From the NCBI GenBank assembly GCA_039621445.1, contig CP154956.1, forward strand, positions 97,840,406 to 97,904,405: a DNA stretch of 64,000 nucleotides, in the 5' to 3' direction. Shown here piece by piece: positions 1-7,700 of the stretch. This DNA is from Euglena gracilis. Taxonomy: Eukaryota > Euglenida > Euglenophyceae > Euglenales. The position numbers and the translations under genes were made by a program. The notes beneath the pieces were generated by a model. The model was not told the origin of the DNA. It made no database searches and saw only the letters and a program-made list of their open reading frames with translations. Each line of letters begins with the position of its first letter. The stretch's first letter is position 1.

Positions 1-262
1 CCACGAACGTGGGGCTGGACCAGTCACTCCTCCCGTCTTCCACTTTCAGGTCCCTAACCCATTCGTCCACCATGTCGATGAGTGCCTGTCGGCGTTCTCC
101 TGTCATGTGGATGGGTCTTTGCTTTTTTGCCACTGTTCCAGGTTTCAGTTCGATTTTCCCATAACCCAGTGGTCCGCGTTCTGGGGGGTCTGGGTAGATT
201 TTGTCTCGCAAGACCACTCCTTCATAGTCCTGCCGCAGTTTTTTCACCAGTTCAGCCACCCT
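1..262 (-). pseudogene. Family A reverse transcriptase, N-terminal fragment
   Basis: Continues the polyprotein after the protease, in a shifted frame. Compared with copy 2 (around 10065-10080), copy 1 has an extra C near 260, which ends the upstream frame about here and moves the RT to another frame. The RT entry region (polypurine-independent primer loop residues such as SDWSSPTFVV) is encoded at the extreme left. The catalytic YVDD box lies outside the window for this copy but is seen in copy 2 near 9470. Partial and frameshifted. Confidence 0.7.
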
Positions 263-2207
263 TTTCGTCTTGTGTTTCCTGTCCTTCTGGCACCACCACA
301 ACACCGTGAACCCTGTCAGATTTCTTTGCCGATTTCTGAAGTTGTTTTGCCAGTGTTTCCAGTGTTGTTTCGTCTTCAAACAGTTTTTCCTCGTCCTGGC
401 CCGCTTCAGCAGGAATCTGCAAATTCATTGCCCGCACTGCCGAAATGTTTTTCTGAAGTTGGTGTATTTTCCGTTCCCTGTGTTTTTGTTCCTTCAGCTG
501 GTGCCAACTGGACAGCAGCCGCAGTGGTTCACCTATGAGGGCCAATGATTGTAGGTGTGGGAAAACCCCCAGTTGGTGTTGTTCCATCCACGGATACCCG
601 AGGATGGCATCCACTTGGATGTCGGCGTCATGGAATGTTCCAATGGTGGACCATTCCCTTGTTCTGTCCGTGTTGTGCACCCGTGATGAAAACTGCAGTT
701 CCAGTGTGACTTCGTGTAGTCCTCCTTCCATCCTTGTTCCGTCCGCTGTGATCAGGGCCAAGGGTTTTTGTGAACGTCTGAAGTTTTGTTGGGGAATCAG
801 GTTCTTTTTCACCAGGTTTGCCTGTGCTCCCGTGTCAATCAGGGCCTGTAGGAACATTTTTTTGCCGTCCGGCAACACAGCACGGACTTCGATGAGGAGT
901 TGTTTTGCTTTCTTTCTGCTGATGACCTGCCCCAGCAGGAGTTTGGACACCGGTTCACACAGTCGTTTTGGAAGCCGAATGTTTTGGTCTGGTTCTGTTT
1001 TGTCAGTTGAATCTGGGTTTGGCTGTTGACCTGTCAGTTCTGGGCTGGGCTGTGAGAGCATGTTTTGTCGTGCAGTCTGGGCAGGGCTGGGCTGCTGCAG
1101 CGGTTGTTGCTGCGCGGCCTGGGCTTGGCTGGTTTGCCGTAGCCGTTCGTGGAACCCCGCCAGGTCCTGAATCAGTTGTTCTGGGATCCTGAATTTTTTG
1201 AAGGCTGGAATGTTGTGTTTGTTGCTGAGTTTCACCAGGTGACCACCACCGTTCGGGTCCAGGTTCTTGCACGTTTTCCCGTCACACCGTTTTGCTGGTA
1301 CCTGCAGGATGTCAGGGCTGCCCCAGATTCGTGTTGGTTTTTTGTAACCCCAGTCTGTGTACTGACAGTAATCCACGTCAATGTACGGGTACGGTTTCAT
1401 GTAATCCCGTTTTCCCAGGTATCCGTACCTTGGGTTTTCCAACCAACATTTCTGCGGCTGCAGAAATTCCAGAATTTCCAGGGCTTTGTTTGCAAGGCTG
1501 TCTCCCTTTTCCAGGTTTCTGGGTCTTGTCGTCAGGGCAATGCTGAATTCTGTGCAGGGAACTCCACACACCACCGTGTGGAATTCACCGGGTTTGAAAT
1601 GTTTTCTGAAGTCCCAGTCCAGAACGTCCACCTGGTAATCCGCTTTGCACTTGTGGTCTGAATCCACCGTCACCACCTCGAAAACAATTTTTTCATACAC
1701 CTTGCTGACCGATTTTGTTCCACAGAACAGGTCCAGCATTTTTGGTTTCAGGTTTTCTGCTGTGGCCCGTTCTGGTGTCGCTGTGGCTGCCTCCTGCAGT
1801 TTTCTGATGTGTTTCTGTGTTTTTTCTGTCCCCAAATCGGGTTTTTGTTCACCACCCTTCACCTCGTCCTCCACTGGCGGGTACTCGTGGGCTGTGCCGA
1901 ACCTCACCTTGGATGTCTGGTGTAGGGGGGTGAAATGCTTGTGGAAACCTGGTAGGTACTTGCACCGTGTTTTGTGTCCGCATACCAAAAACACTTCCAC
2001 AGTCCACGGTGTATTCCTGCGGTTCTTGTCACCCTGTCCGAACAGTTTTGTTCCCGCTGGGATGAACATTGACATCACTGCCAGTTTTTTGATTTCTCCG
2101 TACCATTTTCTGTGAATCCATCTGGTACCATTATAAGTGCGTGGGCCTCGTCTGTTTGAATTTTCTTCACCACCTGTGAAATTTTGCTGAATGGGGGGTT
2201 CATCCAC
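252..2207 (-). CDS. Family A Pol segment: C5 cytosine methyltransferase plus aspartic protease
   Basis: An open frame of 651 residues. Roughly residues 155-320 (nt 1740-1270) look like a C5-DNA cytosine methyltransferase: DLFCGTKS resembles motif I, GVPCTEFS is motif IV with the catalytic Pro-Cys, WLENPRYG resembles motif VI (ENP instead of ENV, as in some phage-type enzymes), and DYCQYTDWGYKKP lies where motif VIII is expected. Motif I lacks the usual last glycine (CGT-K). After a Gln/Pro-rich linker, an aspartic protease carries ALIDTGAQANLV (nt 820-850) and a downstream AILGYPW. The protease matures Gag-Pol; the methyltransferase would modify cytosine in DNA, its role in the element being unknown. 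The first about 60 residues continue the Dam-like region after a frameshift near 2125. Copy 2 has this methyltransferase broken twice, so this is the better-preserved copy. Confidence 0.8.
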   Translation of the reverse strand: MDEPPIQQNFTGGEENSNRRGPRTYNGTRWIHRKWYGEIKKLAVMSMFIPAGTKLFGQGDKNRRNTPWTVEVFLVCGHKTRCKYLPGFHKHFTPLHQTSKVRFGTAHEYPPVEDEVKGGEQKPDLGTEKTQKHIRKLQEAATATPERATAENLKPKMLDLFCGTKSVSKVYEKIVFEVVTVDSDHKCKADYQVDVLDWDFRKHFKPGEFHTVVCGVPCTEFSIALTTRPRNLEKGDSLANKALEILEFLQPQKCWLENPRYGYLGKRDYMKPYPYIDVDYCQYTDWGYKKPTRIWGSPDILQVPAKRCDGKTCKNLDPNGGGHLVKLSNKHNIPAFKKFRIPEQLIQDLAGFHERLRQTSQAQAAQQQPLQQPSPAQTARQNMLSQPSPELTGQQPNPDSTDKTEPDQNIRLPKRLCEPVSKLLLGQVISRKKAKQLLIEVRAVLPDGKKMFLQALIDTGAQANLVKKNLIPQQNFRRSQKPLALITADGTRMEGGLHEVTLELQFSSRVHNTDRTREWSTIGTFHDADIQVDAILGYPWMEQHQLGVFPHLQSLALIGEPLRLLSSWHQLKEQKHRERKIHQLQKNISAVRAMNLQIPAEAGQDEEKLFEDETTLETLAKQLQKSAKKSDRVHGVVVVPEGQETQDEKGG

Positions 2208-2386
2208 AGCAGTTTTCCGTGCCAGTTTTTTTCAAAGGCGTCAATTCCATCTGGGCTGCCCGATCCCCACCATTGCGGGAATCTTTTGTTTTTTCCCGTT
2301 GCAAAGTCATCCAGATGGGGCTGGTCCCCGAAGTGTGAGAGAATTTCTGTCACTTTTTCTTCCTTCACGTGGTAGTTTTCAGACAC
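2075..2386 (-). pseudogene. Family A Dam-like adenine-methyltransferase domain (frameshifted)
   Basis: Encodes a domain with LDDFATGKNKRFPQWW followed by KLLWMNPPFSK. The N-P-P-F box (about nt 2186-2205) is the catalytic motif of amino-methyltransferases, and the layout matches Dam-like domains carried by DIRS and other retroelements. Relative to copy 2 (11342-12199) one T is missing near 2125, so the protein leaves frame soon after the motif and resumes in the 252-2207 frame. The family function is N6-adenine methylation of DNA; whether this domain is active is not known. It sits directly upstream of the C5 methyltransferase, so the element encodes two different methylase folds in a row. Confidence 0.7.
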
Positions 2387-2604
2387 CCACCGTGAAGCTG
2401 CTCTGCCGAACCTGCAGCTGACCTGTTCCCTTTTCGGTTCTGGGCTGTGGAGTCGTTTTTTTGTCAGGATGTTTTTCTTTTGGGGTTTTTTCTTACCTCC
2501 CTTACCCAGTGTGTATGACCGCTGCGGCTCTGGACCTGGTTCCCTTGTTTTGTTTTGTTGTTTCGGTTGTGTCTGCAGAGAGTCGCCCCTCTCGTCCCCT
2601 ACCC

Positions 2605-4074
2605 TCAGGCCGCAGCCCCTTCACTTCCGTTCTGCGTTTTGAACTGGCTGCCAGCGATTGCTGGAAGATGCTTCTGTCTTTGGCTGTCCCTGTGGTTGGC
2701 TGGCTCCTGTGAGTTGGTTTGCTGTGGCTGTGGTTCAGTTTTCGTTGCTGCTGGCTGTGGCTGTGGCTGTCCTTTACCTTTTCCTTTCCCGCTCCCCTTC
2801 CCAGAATCGTATCCTTTCCCAGAGTTGTATCCCTTTCCTGAATCGTAGCCTTTGCCGTAATTCTGATTCCAGTTCTGGTTCTGGTTCCAGTTTTGGGTTG
2901 AACCCCAGTTTTGACCTTTCCCCTTTCCTTTGCCTTTGCCCCAGTCGTTCTGTCCCCAGTCTGACCAGTTGGTGTACCGTCCCTGGCCAGGCTGTTCTGA
3001 AACTGCCATGGGCACCTGCTGGCGTGGAGAAGGGGGTCTGGGTTTTTCAGGTGTTGGGGTTCGAGGTCCAGGGGAGTTGGGTCGGGATCTGGAAGGTGGT
3101 GTCCGACTTCTGGATTTTGTTTTCTCCTCCTCCTTGACTTCCCTGACGTAACCCCTGCGGTCCATCGACCGTGATCTGTTTTCACGAGGTTGGTTCTGCC
3201 AGCCGTTGTACCCCCTACCCAGGGAGTCTGACTGTTGTTGGCACCTGAGTTCGGTTTCCACCCGTTGGAACAGTTCGTCCAGGGTCAGTTTGGCCTTTTC
3301 CTGTGTGAAGTGTGGCTTGTGTCCAGTCAGCAGCGTTGAACCGTTTTTCATCAGGAGCAGTTCAGCAGCTCTGCTGCTGTGCAGTTGGATCCTGAAGTTT
3401 TGTCCGTCTCGTGCCACCTGAAAATTCTCACCTGTACCCACAGTTGCTGCCACCAGGTCACGAACGTCTTCCGTTGTTGCATCTGGGACGTTTGTAATGT
3501 TCGTGACCCCTTTCAGTTTCAGTGTCGGTCTGTCCTGATTTCTGCGGTCCTGTTCCCTGATGCAGCTTCTGCGTTGCGTTTCAGGCATTTTTTCAGCCAC
3601 CAGGTTGTAAGCGTCTTCCTCTGATGGATTTTCCAGCCTGCTGTAGAGGAGTTTGAAATGGGCCTCAAACTCCCTCCACGCTTCCAGTGTCAGTTTTCCT
3701 TCCGTTTTTGGTCTCAGGTTTTTCAGTTCGTCTTTGATGGCTGATTGTGTGTCTCCACCGTATTTCTGGCACATCCAGTTCCAAAATTCCTGGTATTTTA
3801 TTTTCTCACCGCGTTCCTGTCTGCGTTGTAGTTCCAGTTTGCTGGCACTGTCCAGGCTGCCCTCCAGCAGTGACAGTTTCAGGTCGTCGGTCAGGGACCC
3901 CTGACCGGCTGACACACGTTGCAGGTACATTGGAAATTTCACGGCAAAATCTGCGAAATTCCCCTGCAGTGTTGGTCTTACCAGGTCTTTTGTCATTGCC
4001 GCGCCCACTGGACCCAGCAGCAGCCAGAAGGATGCTGTGCCGTTGCCGGGGGGGCCCGTTGCCACGGGGTGCAC
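2605..4074 (-). CDS. Family A Gag: capsid-like domain and Gly/Lys-rich tail
   Basis: Open frame of 489 residues. Residues about 25-200 form a helical retrotransposon Gag capsid-like region (FPMYLQRVSAGQGSLTDD, FWNWMCQKYGGDTQSAI, LTLEAWREFEAHFKLLYSR). It is followed by an Arg/Ser-rich stretch, then a low-complexity tail of KGYDSGKGYNSGKG and GKGKGKG repeats that probably binds nucleic acid in place of a zinc knuckle; I see no CCHC motif here. It would package element RNA in the cytoplasm. Upstream the same Gag continues in other frames (4228-4626, 4367-6076), so this copy is frameshifted. Downstream the frame stops at 2605 and the Pol region follows in another frame. Confidence 0.75.
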   Translation of the reverse strand: MHPVATGPPGNGTASFWLLLGPVGAAMTKDLVRPTLQGNFADFAVKFPMYLQRVSAGQGSLTDDLKLSLLEGSLDSASKLELQRRQERGEKIKYQEFWNWMCQKYGGDTQSAIKDELKNLRPKTEGKLTLEAWREFEAHFKLLYSRLENPSEEDAYNLVAEKMPETQRRSCIREQDRRNQDRPTLKLKGVTNITNVPDATTEDVRDLVAATVGTGENFQVARDGQNFRIQLHSSRAAELLLMKNGSTLLTGHKPHFTQEKAKLTLDELFQRVETELRCQQQSDSLGRGYNGWQNQPRENRSRSMDRRGYVREVKEEEKTKSRSRTPPSRSRPNSPGPRTPTPEKPRPPSPRQQVPMAVSEQPGQGRYTNWSDWGQNDWGKGKGKGKGQNWGSTQNWNQNQNWNQNYGKGYDSGKGYNSGKGYDSGKGSGKGKGKGQPQPQPAATKTEPQPQQTNSQEPANHRDSQRQKHLPAIAGSQFKTQNGSEGAAA

Positions 4075-4227
4075 ACCACTTTTCCTCTCCTAGTGGTGGA
4101 TGGCAGTTTGGAGACCCATCTGGGTCCCCCTGTGTGGTGGTCTGACGGTTGTTGTTTCTGAGTTTCGGTTTCGTCTTCGCCCACATGAACAAGCCCCGAG
4201 TCCGGGACTGTGGGTTTTTGTGCGTCG

Positions 4228-4626
4228 TCACTGGCTGTTGAGGTCGGCTGGGTTGGCTGTGGTGCTGGGCTTGTCGGGTTTGTCGTAAGAGCTGGGCTGG
4301 TCGGGACTGCAGTCGGTCGTTCTGTTTGTCGAGTCAGTTGGGCAATTAACGGTGTCAAGGCAGTGTTTAATTCTTGTTGGATGAGCTGGCCCCACGCACC
4401 AGGGAAGCCGAGTTAACGGTCCCCAGTGCTGCAGCTCCTCCTTCGTTTTTTGGGTGTGGTGTTTCGTCCCCCCAGTGCTGGCTGCTCTGGTGGCTGAACA
4501 TACCTGTGGGGCGGTCCCCGTCCCCGTTTGACAGGCCTGGGGTTCTGGGGTCCCCGTCCCTTGGTTTCCTGCGTGCTGGCCCCTCAGGGCTGGCCGTTGC
4601 TGGGCCAGGGGTTGTGGGGGCCCCAT
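4228..4626 (-). pseudogene. Family A Gag linker, frameshifted pieces
   Basis: Between the coiled-coil Gag and the capsid, copy 1 carries a Pro/Gln/Thr-rich linker read in more than one frame (fragments around 3993-4358 and 4228-4626). Copy 2 at 13476-14306 reads the equivalent linker in one frame, with TSPAL and TQQTQQP-type low complexity leading into the capsid. The copy 1 version differs by several small indels, for example near 4050 and 4120. No enzymatic domain is expected here. Confidence 0.5.
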
Positions 4627-6076
4627 CCCCGTTGGCGAGGCCTGGGGTTCTAGGGTCCCCCGTCCCGTGTTGTGTTGTGGGCTGGCCCGGGCTGTGGGGG
4701 CTGGTTCTGGGGTTGTGGGGGTCCCCGATCCACGTTGGCCCGCGGCCCTGCCTGCCCCCAGGGGGGGCTGTTATGCTCGTTGCGCCGTTGTGGCTGCCCC
4801 TGGCTGTCCAGCCTGGGTCCTCGAGGGAGGCCCACTGGCCAGGGGGCTGGCCCTGACTCTGGCCCGAAGGCCCCTGTGCAGGCTGGGCGAGAGGAAATGC
4901 AAAGATTTTCAAAAAGTTTGGGTATTTCAGCCAGGCTAGGGCTGGGGGTTGTAATTTGCTGGGTGTTTGCCTTTCCAGTTTTTCAGTCAGGTTTTCAGTC
5001 GTTTTTGTCACAGTACTGATTTTTCTGTCCAGGGTCACCAGCTGTTCTGTCCACCATTTCTGCTGTGTTTGCAGTTCCGTGGTCAGAGAATGTAAATGCT
5101 GCCAAATGCCGTTGTCATGTGTCTCCCGTTCTGCAGTTTTTGTTGTCAGACCAGCCAGTTTTGCTTCCAGTTGACCGACCCTGGTTGTCATTGAGCCAAT
5201 GGCAGATGTCATTTCCAGCCATTTGGCATGTTCAGATGTGGCATGTGTTCCTGTTTTAATGGTCCCTTTTTGTAGTTCACCCAGCAGTTTTTGAGTCGTT
5301 TGGGCTGTTTCGTCCACCCTGTGACCCAGGTTGCCGACCTCCAGGTTCAGACGTTCAGTGCGTTGTTTCTGTTTTTCTTCGTTGGAGGTCAGAGTTTCCA
5401 CCTGTCGTTTCAGTCTGCCAATTTCCTCGTTCAGCTGTGTAATCTGCTGCTGCTGATCTGGGATTTTCTGCAGTTCGACCAGTTTTTTGTGCAGGTAATC
5501 ACAGTTTTGAATGGTTGTTGTCGTTTTTGTTTCCTGCTGCTGTGAACCCTCCTGCCAGATTTCCGATTTCACTGCCCATGTCCTTCTGAATTTTTTTCCA
5601 CCACACTGCTGATTTCGCCTCTGAGGTTGTCTACTTTTCTGGACACTGTTTGCCACAGTTTCGTCCACTTTGCTGTTCACCGTTTGGACTCCGCCTGTGA
5701 TTCCTGCGACCCGTTCTTCTGCCACAGCCAATCTCTGTTGCAGTTCTGCAGTTGTTTTTTCGTTTTCTCGCTGTCGGTGCAGTAAACCAACCAGATGTTC
5801 ACCCTGGTTCTGTGCGTTTCCTCCCGCCATCTGCAGAAAACTGTGAAATTCCCTGAGTTTTTCACCCAGTGAGCCAGACATTTCCCTGATTTCTGTGATC
5901 TGCTTTGACATTCCGTTGAAATGTTCCTGGTACAGCCTGTTCTGGTTGACTGTCACCTGTTCCATGTTTGCTTGCGTTGTTGCCAGGACTGTCGTCAGTT
6001 CCTCGTGTCTGCCGTTTATTTCTGTCATGAGTGCTTCACCCTGTCTGTTCACTGTGGCGTGCAGTTCGCTGACCAT
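4367..6076 (-). CDS. Family A Gag: long coiled-coil segment
   Basis: Open frame of 569 residues rich in Glu, Gln and Leu with heptad-like spacing (ITQLNEEIGRLKRQVETL, VGQLEAKLAGLTTKTAERE), so a coiled-coil oligomerisation region is likely. The C-terminal 180 residues are Pro/Gly-rich linker. Compared with copy 2 (21431-23527), nt 5540-5660 are read in altered frames: three single-base insertions (near 5551, 5588 and 5650) change about 40 residues and then restore frame. Structural role in particle assembly is inferred from position upstream of the capsid. Not homologous to any enzyme I recognise. Confidence 0.65.
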   Translation of the reverse strand: MVSELHATVNRQGEALMTEINGRHEELTTVLATTQANMEQVTVNQNRLYQEHFNGMSKQITEIREMSGSLGEKLREFHSFLQMAGGNAQNQGEHLVGLLHRQRENEKTTAELQQRLAVAEERVAGITGGVQTVNSKVDETVANSVQKSRQPQRRNQQCGGKKFRRTWAVKSEIWQEGSQQQETKTTTTIQNCDYLHKKLVELQKIPDQQQQITQLNEEIGRLKRQVETLTSNEEKQKQRTERLNLEVGNLGHRVDETAQTTQKLLGELQKGTIKTGTHATSEHAKWLEMTSAIGSMTTRVGQLEAKLAGLTTKTAERETHDNGIWQHLHSLTTELQTQQKWWTEQLVTLDRKISTVTKTTENLTEKLERQTPSKLQPPALAWLKYPNFLKIFAFPLAQPAQGPSGQSQGQPPGQWASLEDPGWTARGSHNGATSITAPPGGRQGRGPTWIGDPHNPRTSPHSPGQPTTQHGTGDPRTPGLANGDGAPTTPGPATASPEGPARRKPRDGDPRTPGLSNGDGDRPTGMFSHQSSQHWGDETPHPKNEGGAAALGTVNSASLVRGASSSNKN

Positions 6077-6166
6077 TTTCCGTCGTTGTTTGTTGCTGCT
6101 GCAGAGTTTCTGCCGTTTGCTGGTTCGTCTGTTCAGTTTTGTGTCTGAACTGTTGAAATTCCTGGG

Positions 6167-7075
6167 TCAGCTGTCCAGTTTCGTAGACGACCACCAGTCC
6201 CAGTCAGTGTTCTGGTTCTGTGGTTCCGGCTGTGGAATCTCGTACGAGCTGTACGATGGTTCCTGGTACGAAGTTTCAGTTTCACCCTGGAGGCGGTCTG
6301 GTTGTTCCGGGCTCTGTCGTACCGCCACCAGTGCAAAACTCTGGGTTCCTGGTTGCTGTGCTGTTGCAGTTTGCCAGTTTTGGTCGTTCTGAGTGTCCGT
6401 TTCTGGCTGTTGGTACCAGTTTTGTGGTGCAAACACCTGTTCGTCGAAGTACGGTTCGTTGTTTTCGTCCAGTTCTGTGTAATCTGGTGCTGGACCGGTC
6501 TGTTCGGTGTCGTCCTGGTCCATGTGCACCATGGCAATGACACGTGGGCTGTCATTGCATGTCCGTGGCACTGTAATGTCTGTGCCGTCTTGTTCAGTTT
6601 CAGTCCACCTGTTGCTGTCCAGTGATTGGTACATGGCGGCAAAGCCATCTGCCGGCTCCACCACCCTAGCGATGGCGGTTAAGGCAGCTGGCATTTCCAG
6701 TGTTTGGTTCAGGGCTGGGAAACCATCCGCCTGCTCCACCACCCTAGCGATGGCGGTTAAGGCAGCTGGCACATCCAGAGTTTGGTTCAGAGCTGGGCAG
6801 CCATCCGCCGGCTCCACCATCCTAGCGATGGCAGTTGAGGCAGCAGGCATGTCAGCGTCAGTTTTTGCAGTTTCTTGTCGTTTTTCAGTTTCTTGTTCGT
6901 AGCCGCATGTTGGAGGGGAATCAAAATTGGGCAGTCTACCTCTGCGACCATGTTGTAACCGTGGTGCCCGCCCTGGAGTTTCCAATCCCTCGGGGCCGGC
7001 ACCCCTTTGCGTAGGATCTTTTACCCTGCCCAATGTGTTTTCAATTCCCCTCGCGGCCTGTTTCAAAAATTGCAT
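6167..7075 (-). CDS. Family A Gag N-terminus with three 26-residue repeats
   Basis: Open frame of 302 residues starting at an ATG (7073-7075) that follows the leader in both copies, which supports the start. After about 70 residues come three tandem repeats of 26 residues (consensus resembles PAALTAIARVVEPADGFPAL), then an acidic Gln/Asn-rich stretch. The frame leaves register near 6185, where copy 1 lacks about 7 bp present in copy 2, so the link to the coiled-coil part is broken here. In copy 2 the second codon is TAA instead of CAA. Function unknown; the position suggests a Gag matrix-like or leader domain. Confidence 0.65.
   Translation of the reverse strand: MQFLKQAARGIENTLGRVKDPTQRGAGPEGLETPGRAPRLQHGRRGRLPNFDSPPTCGYEQETEKRQETAKTDADMPAASTAIARMVEPADGCPALNQTLDVPAALTAIARVVEQADGFPALNQTLEMPAALTAIARVVEPADGFAAMYQSLDSNRWTETEQDGTDITVPRTCNDSPRVIAMVHMDQDDTEQTGPAPDYTELDENNEPYFDEQVFAPQNWYQQPETDTQNDQNWQTATAQQPGTQSFALVAVRQSPEQPDRLQGETETSYQEPSYSSYEIPQPEPQNQNTDWDWWSSTKLDS
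6651..6884 (-). repeat. Triple 78-bp in-frame tandem repeat in family A gag
   Basis: The string gccggctcca or a one-base variant recurs at 6651, 6729 and 6807, giving an exact 78-bp period (26 codons). The three units are nearly identical and in frame. The same array occurs in copy 2 at about 23528-23761, so it predates the divergence of the copies. Confidence 0.9.
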
Positions 7076-7431
7076 TTTCTTTTGTTTTGGTGGGTCTTTT
7101 TGGTGAAAACAGGTGGGTTGGGTGGCTCACACCTTTTCTTCAAAATTCACAAGGCCAACAGCACAATACAATCAATTCAGCAATTCCAAAACCAGCGTCA
7201 ATGTAATGAACCACGTACTGTCCAGGTAAGAATGATATTTGCCACCAAGATAATTCAATTCTTGAACTTGAAACAGACAAAAACAGTGACAGAGACAGAG
7301 CCCTGTGCAAACAGATAGGGTCAGCAATGCTAATAATTCCTAATAAGATTTTCCTAATCCTAACTGCAGCGTCATCCGGTTGGGTTGGGTTAGGTTAAGT
7401 TGTTTTGGGCACTCAGCACCCCTGACTCACA
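7076..7431 (-). repeat. Family A 5' LTR and leader, copy 1
   Basis: Noncoding stretch between the Gag start and the outer boundary. Similarity to copy 2 (23915-24329) is strong in the outer 150 bp and near the Gag start, but the middle has diverged with indels. The outer terminus on the minus strand begins TGTGAGTCAGGGG. The LTR/leader border is not resolvable because no 3' LTR of this family is in the window. I see no clear primer binding site. Confidence 0.6.
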
Positions 7432-7700
7432 CGTGACAGGCGTTGCAGTCACAGGTATATCCCCTGTGTGTGCTTCGTCTGGCCGGGAATGTGCCACAGC
7501 CTGCCGAGCAGCGTACAGGATATCCTCCACGTGCTCGCCTTCCTTCTGCAGGCCCCCCGGCCCCCGGCCGCGGGGGCCGGGGAAACAGATCGTTCGCCTG
7601 CCGTTCGCGGTGCATAGATGAAGGAGACCGCCGTTCCTGTCAGAGACCACGGCGCTGCCACCAGAATGGTGACGGAGTGGCTGCGTTCGCGTTCCTCACT
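7432..7700. other. GC-rich unidentified segment between two elements
   Basis: Lies between the outer end of family A copy 1 and the end of B-like similarity in the chimeric ORF. On the minus strand a short open frame (7390-7650) reads through it with a plausible acidic peptide (EGEHVEDILYAARQAV), but I do not recognise it. It contains a perfect 12-bp inverted repeat with a 4-nt loop at 7555-7582. It may be a scrap of host sequence or of another element. Confidence 0.4.
7555..7582. repeat. Perfect 12-bp G+C inverted repeat (hairpin)
   Basis: Left arm 7555-7566 (CCCCGGCCCCCG) and right arm 7571-7582 are exact reverse complements around the loop gccg. It could form a very stable hairpin in DNA or RNA. 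There is no T-run after it and no evidence of a terminator role. Confidence 0.8.

Larger units (their letters stand above)
1..7431 (-). mobile_element. Family A LTR retrotransposon, copy 1 (3' part off the left edge)
   Basis: Reads from 7431 down to the window edge. The order is LTR/leader, Gag N-terminus with repeats, coiled-coil Gag, capsid and Gly/Lys-rich Gag tail, Dam-like domain, C5 cytosine methyltransferase, aspartic protease, and the beginning of a reverse transcriptase cut at base 1. A second copy (24329 down to about 9163) is nearly identical and fixes the order. The outer boundary at 7431 is where similarity to copy 2 (boundary 24329) stops; the minus-strand terminus reads TGTGAGTCAGG, with the TG start usual for LTRs. 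The 3' LTR is not in the window, so LTR length and target duplication cannot be read. Several frameshifts relative to copy 2 make this copy non-functional as a whole. Confidence 0.85.

Noticed and set aside
2502-3185. Arg/Ser/His-rich open frame overlapping the family A Gag tail (same in copy 2 at 12418-12996).
   Set aside because: It is the shadow frame of the Gly/Lys-rich tail. Part of it might join Gag to Pol by frameshift, but I see no slippery site.
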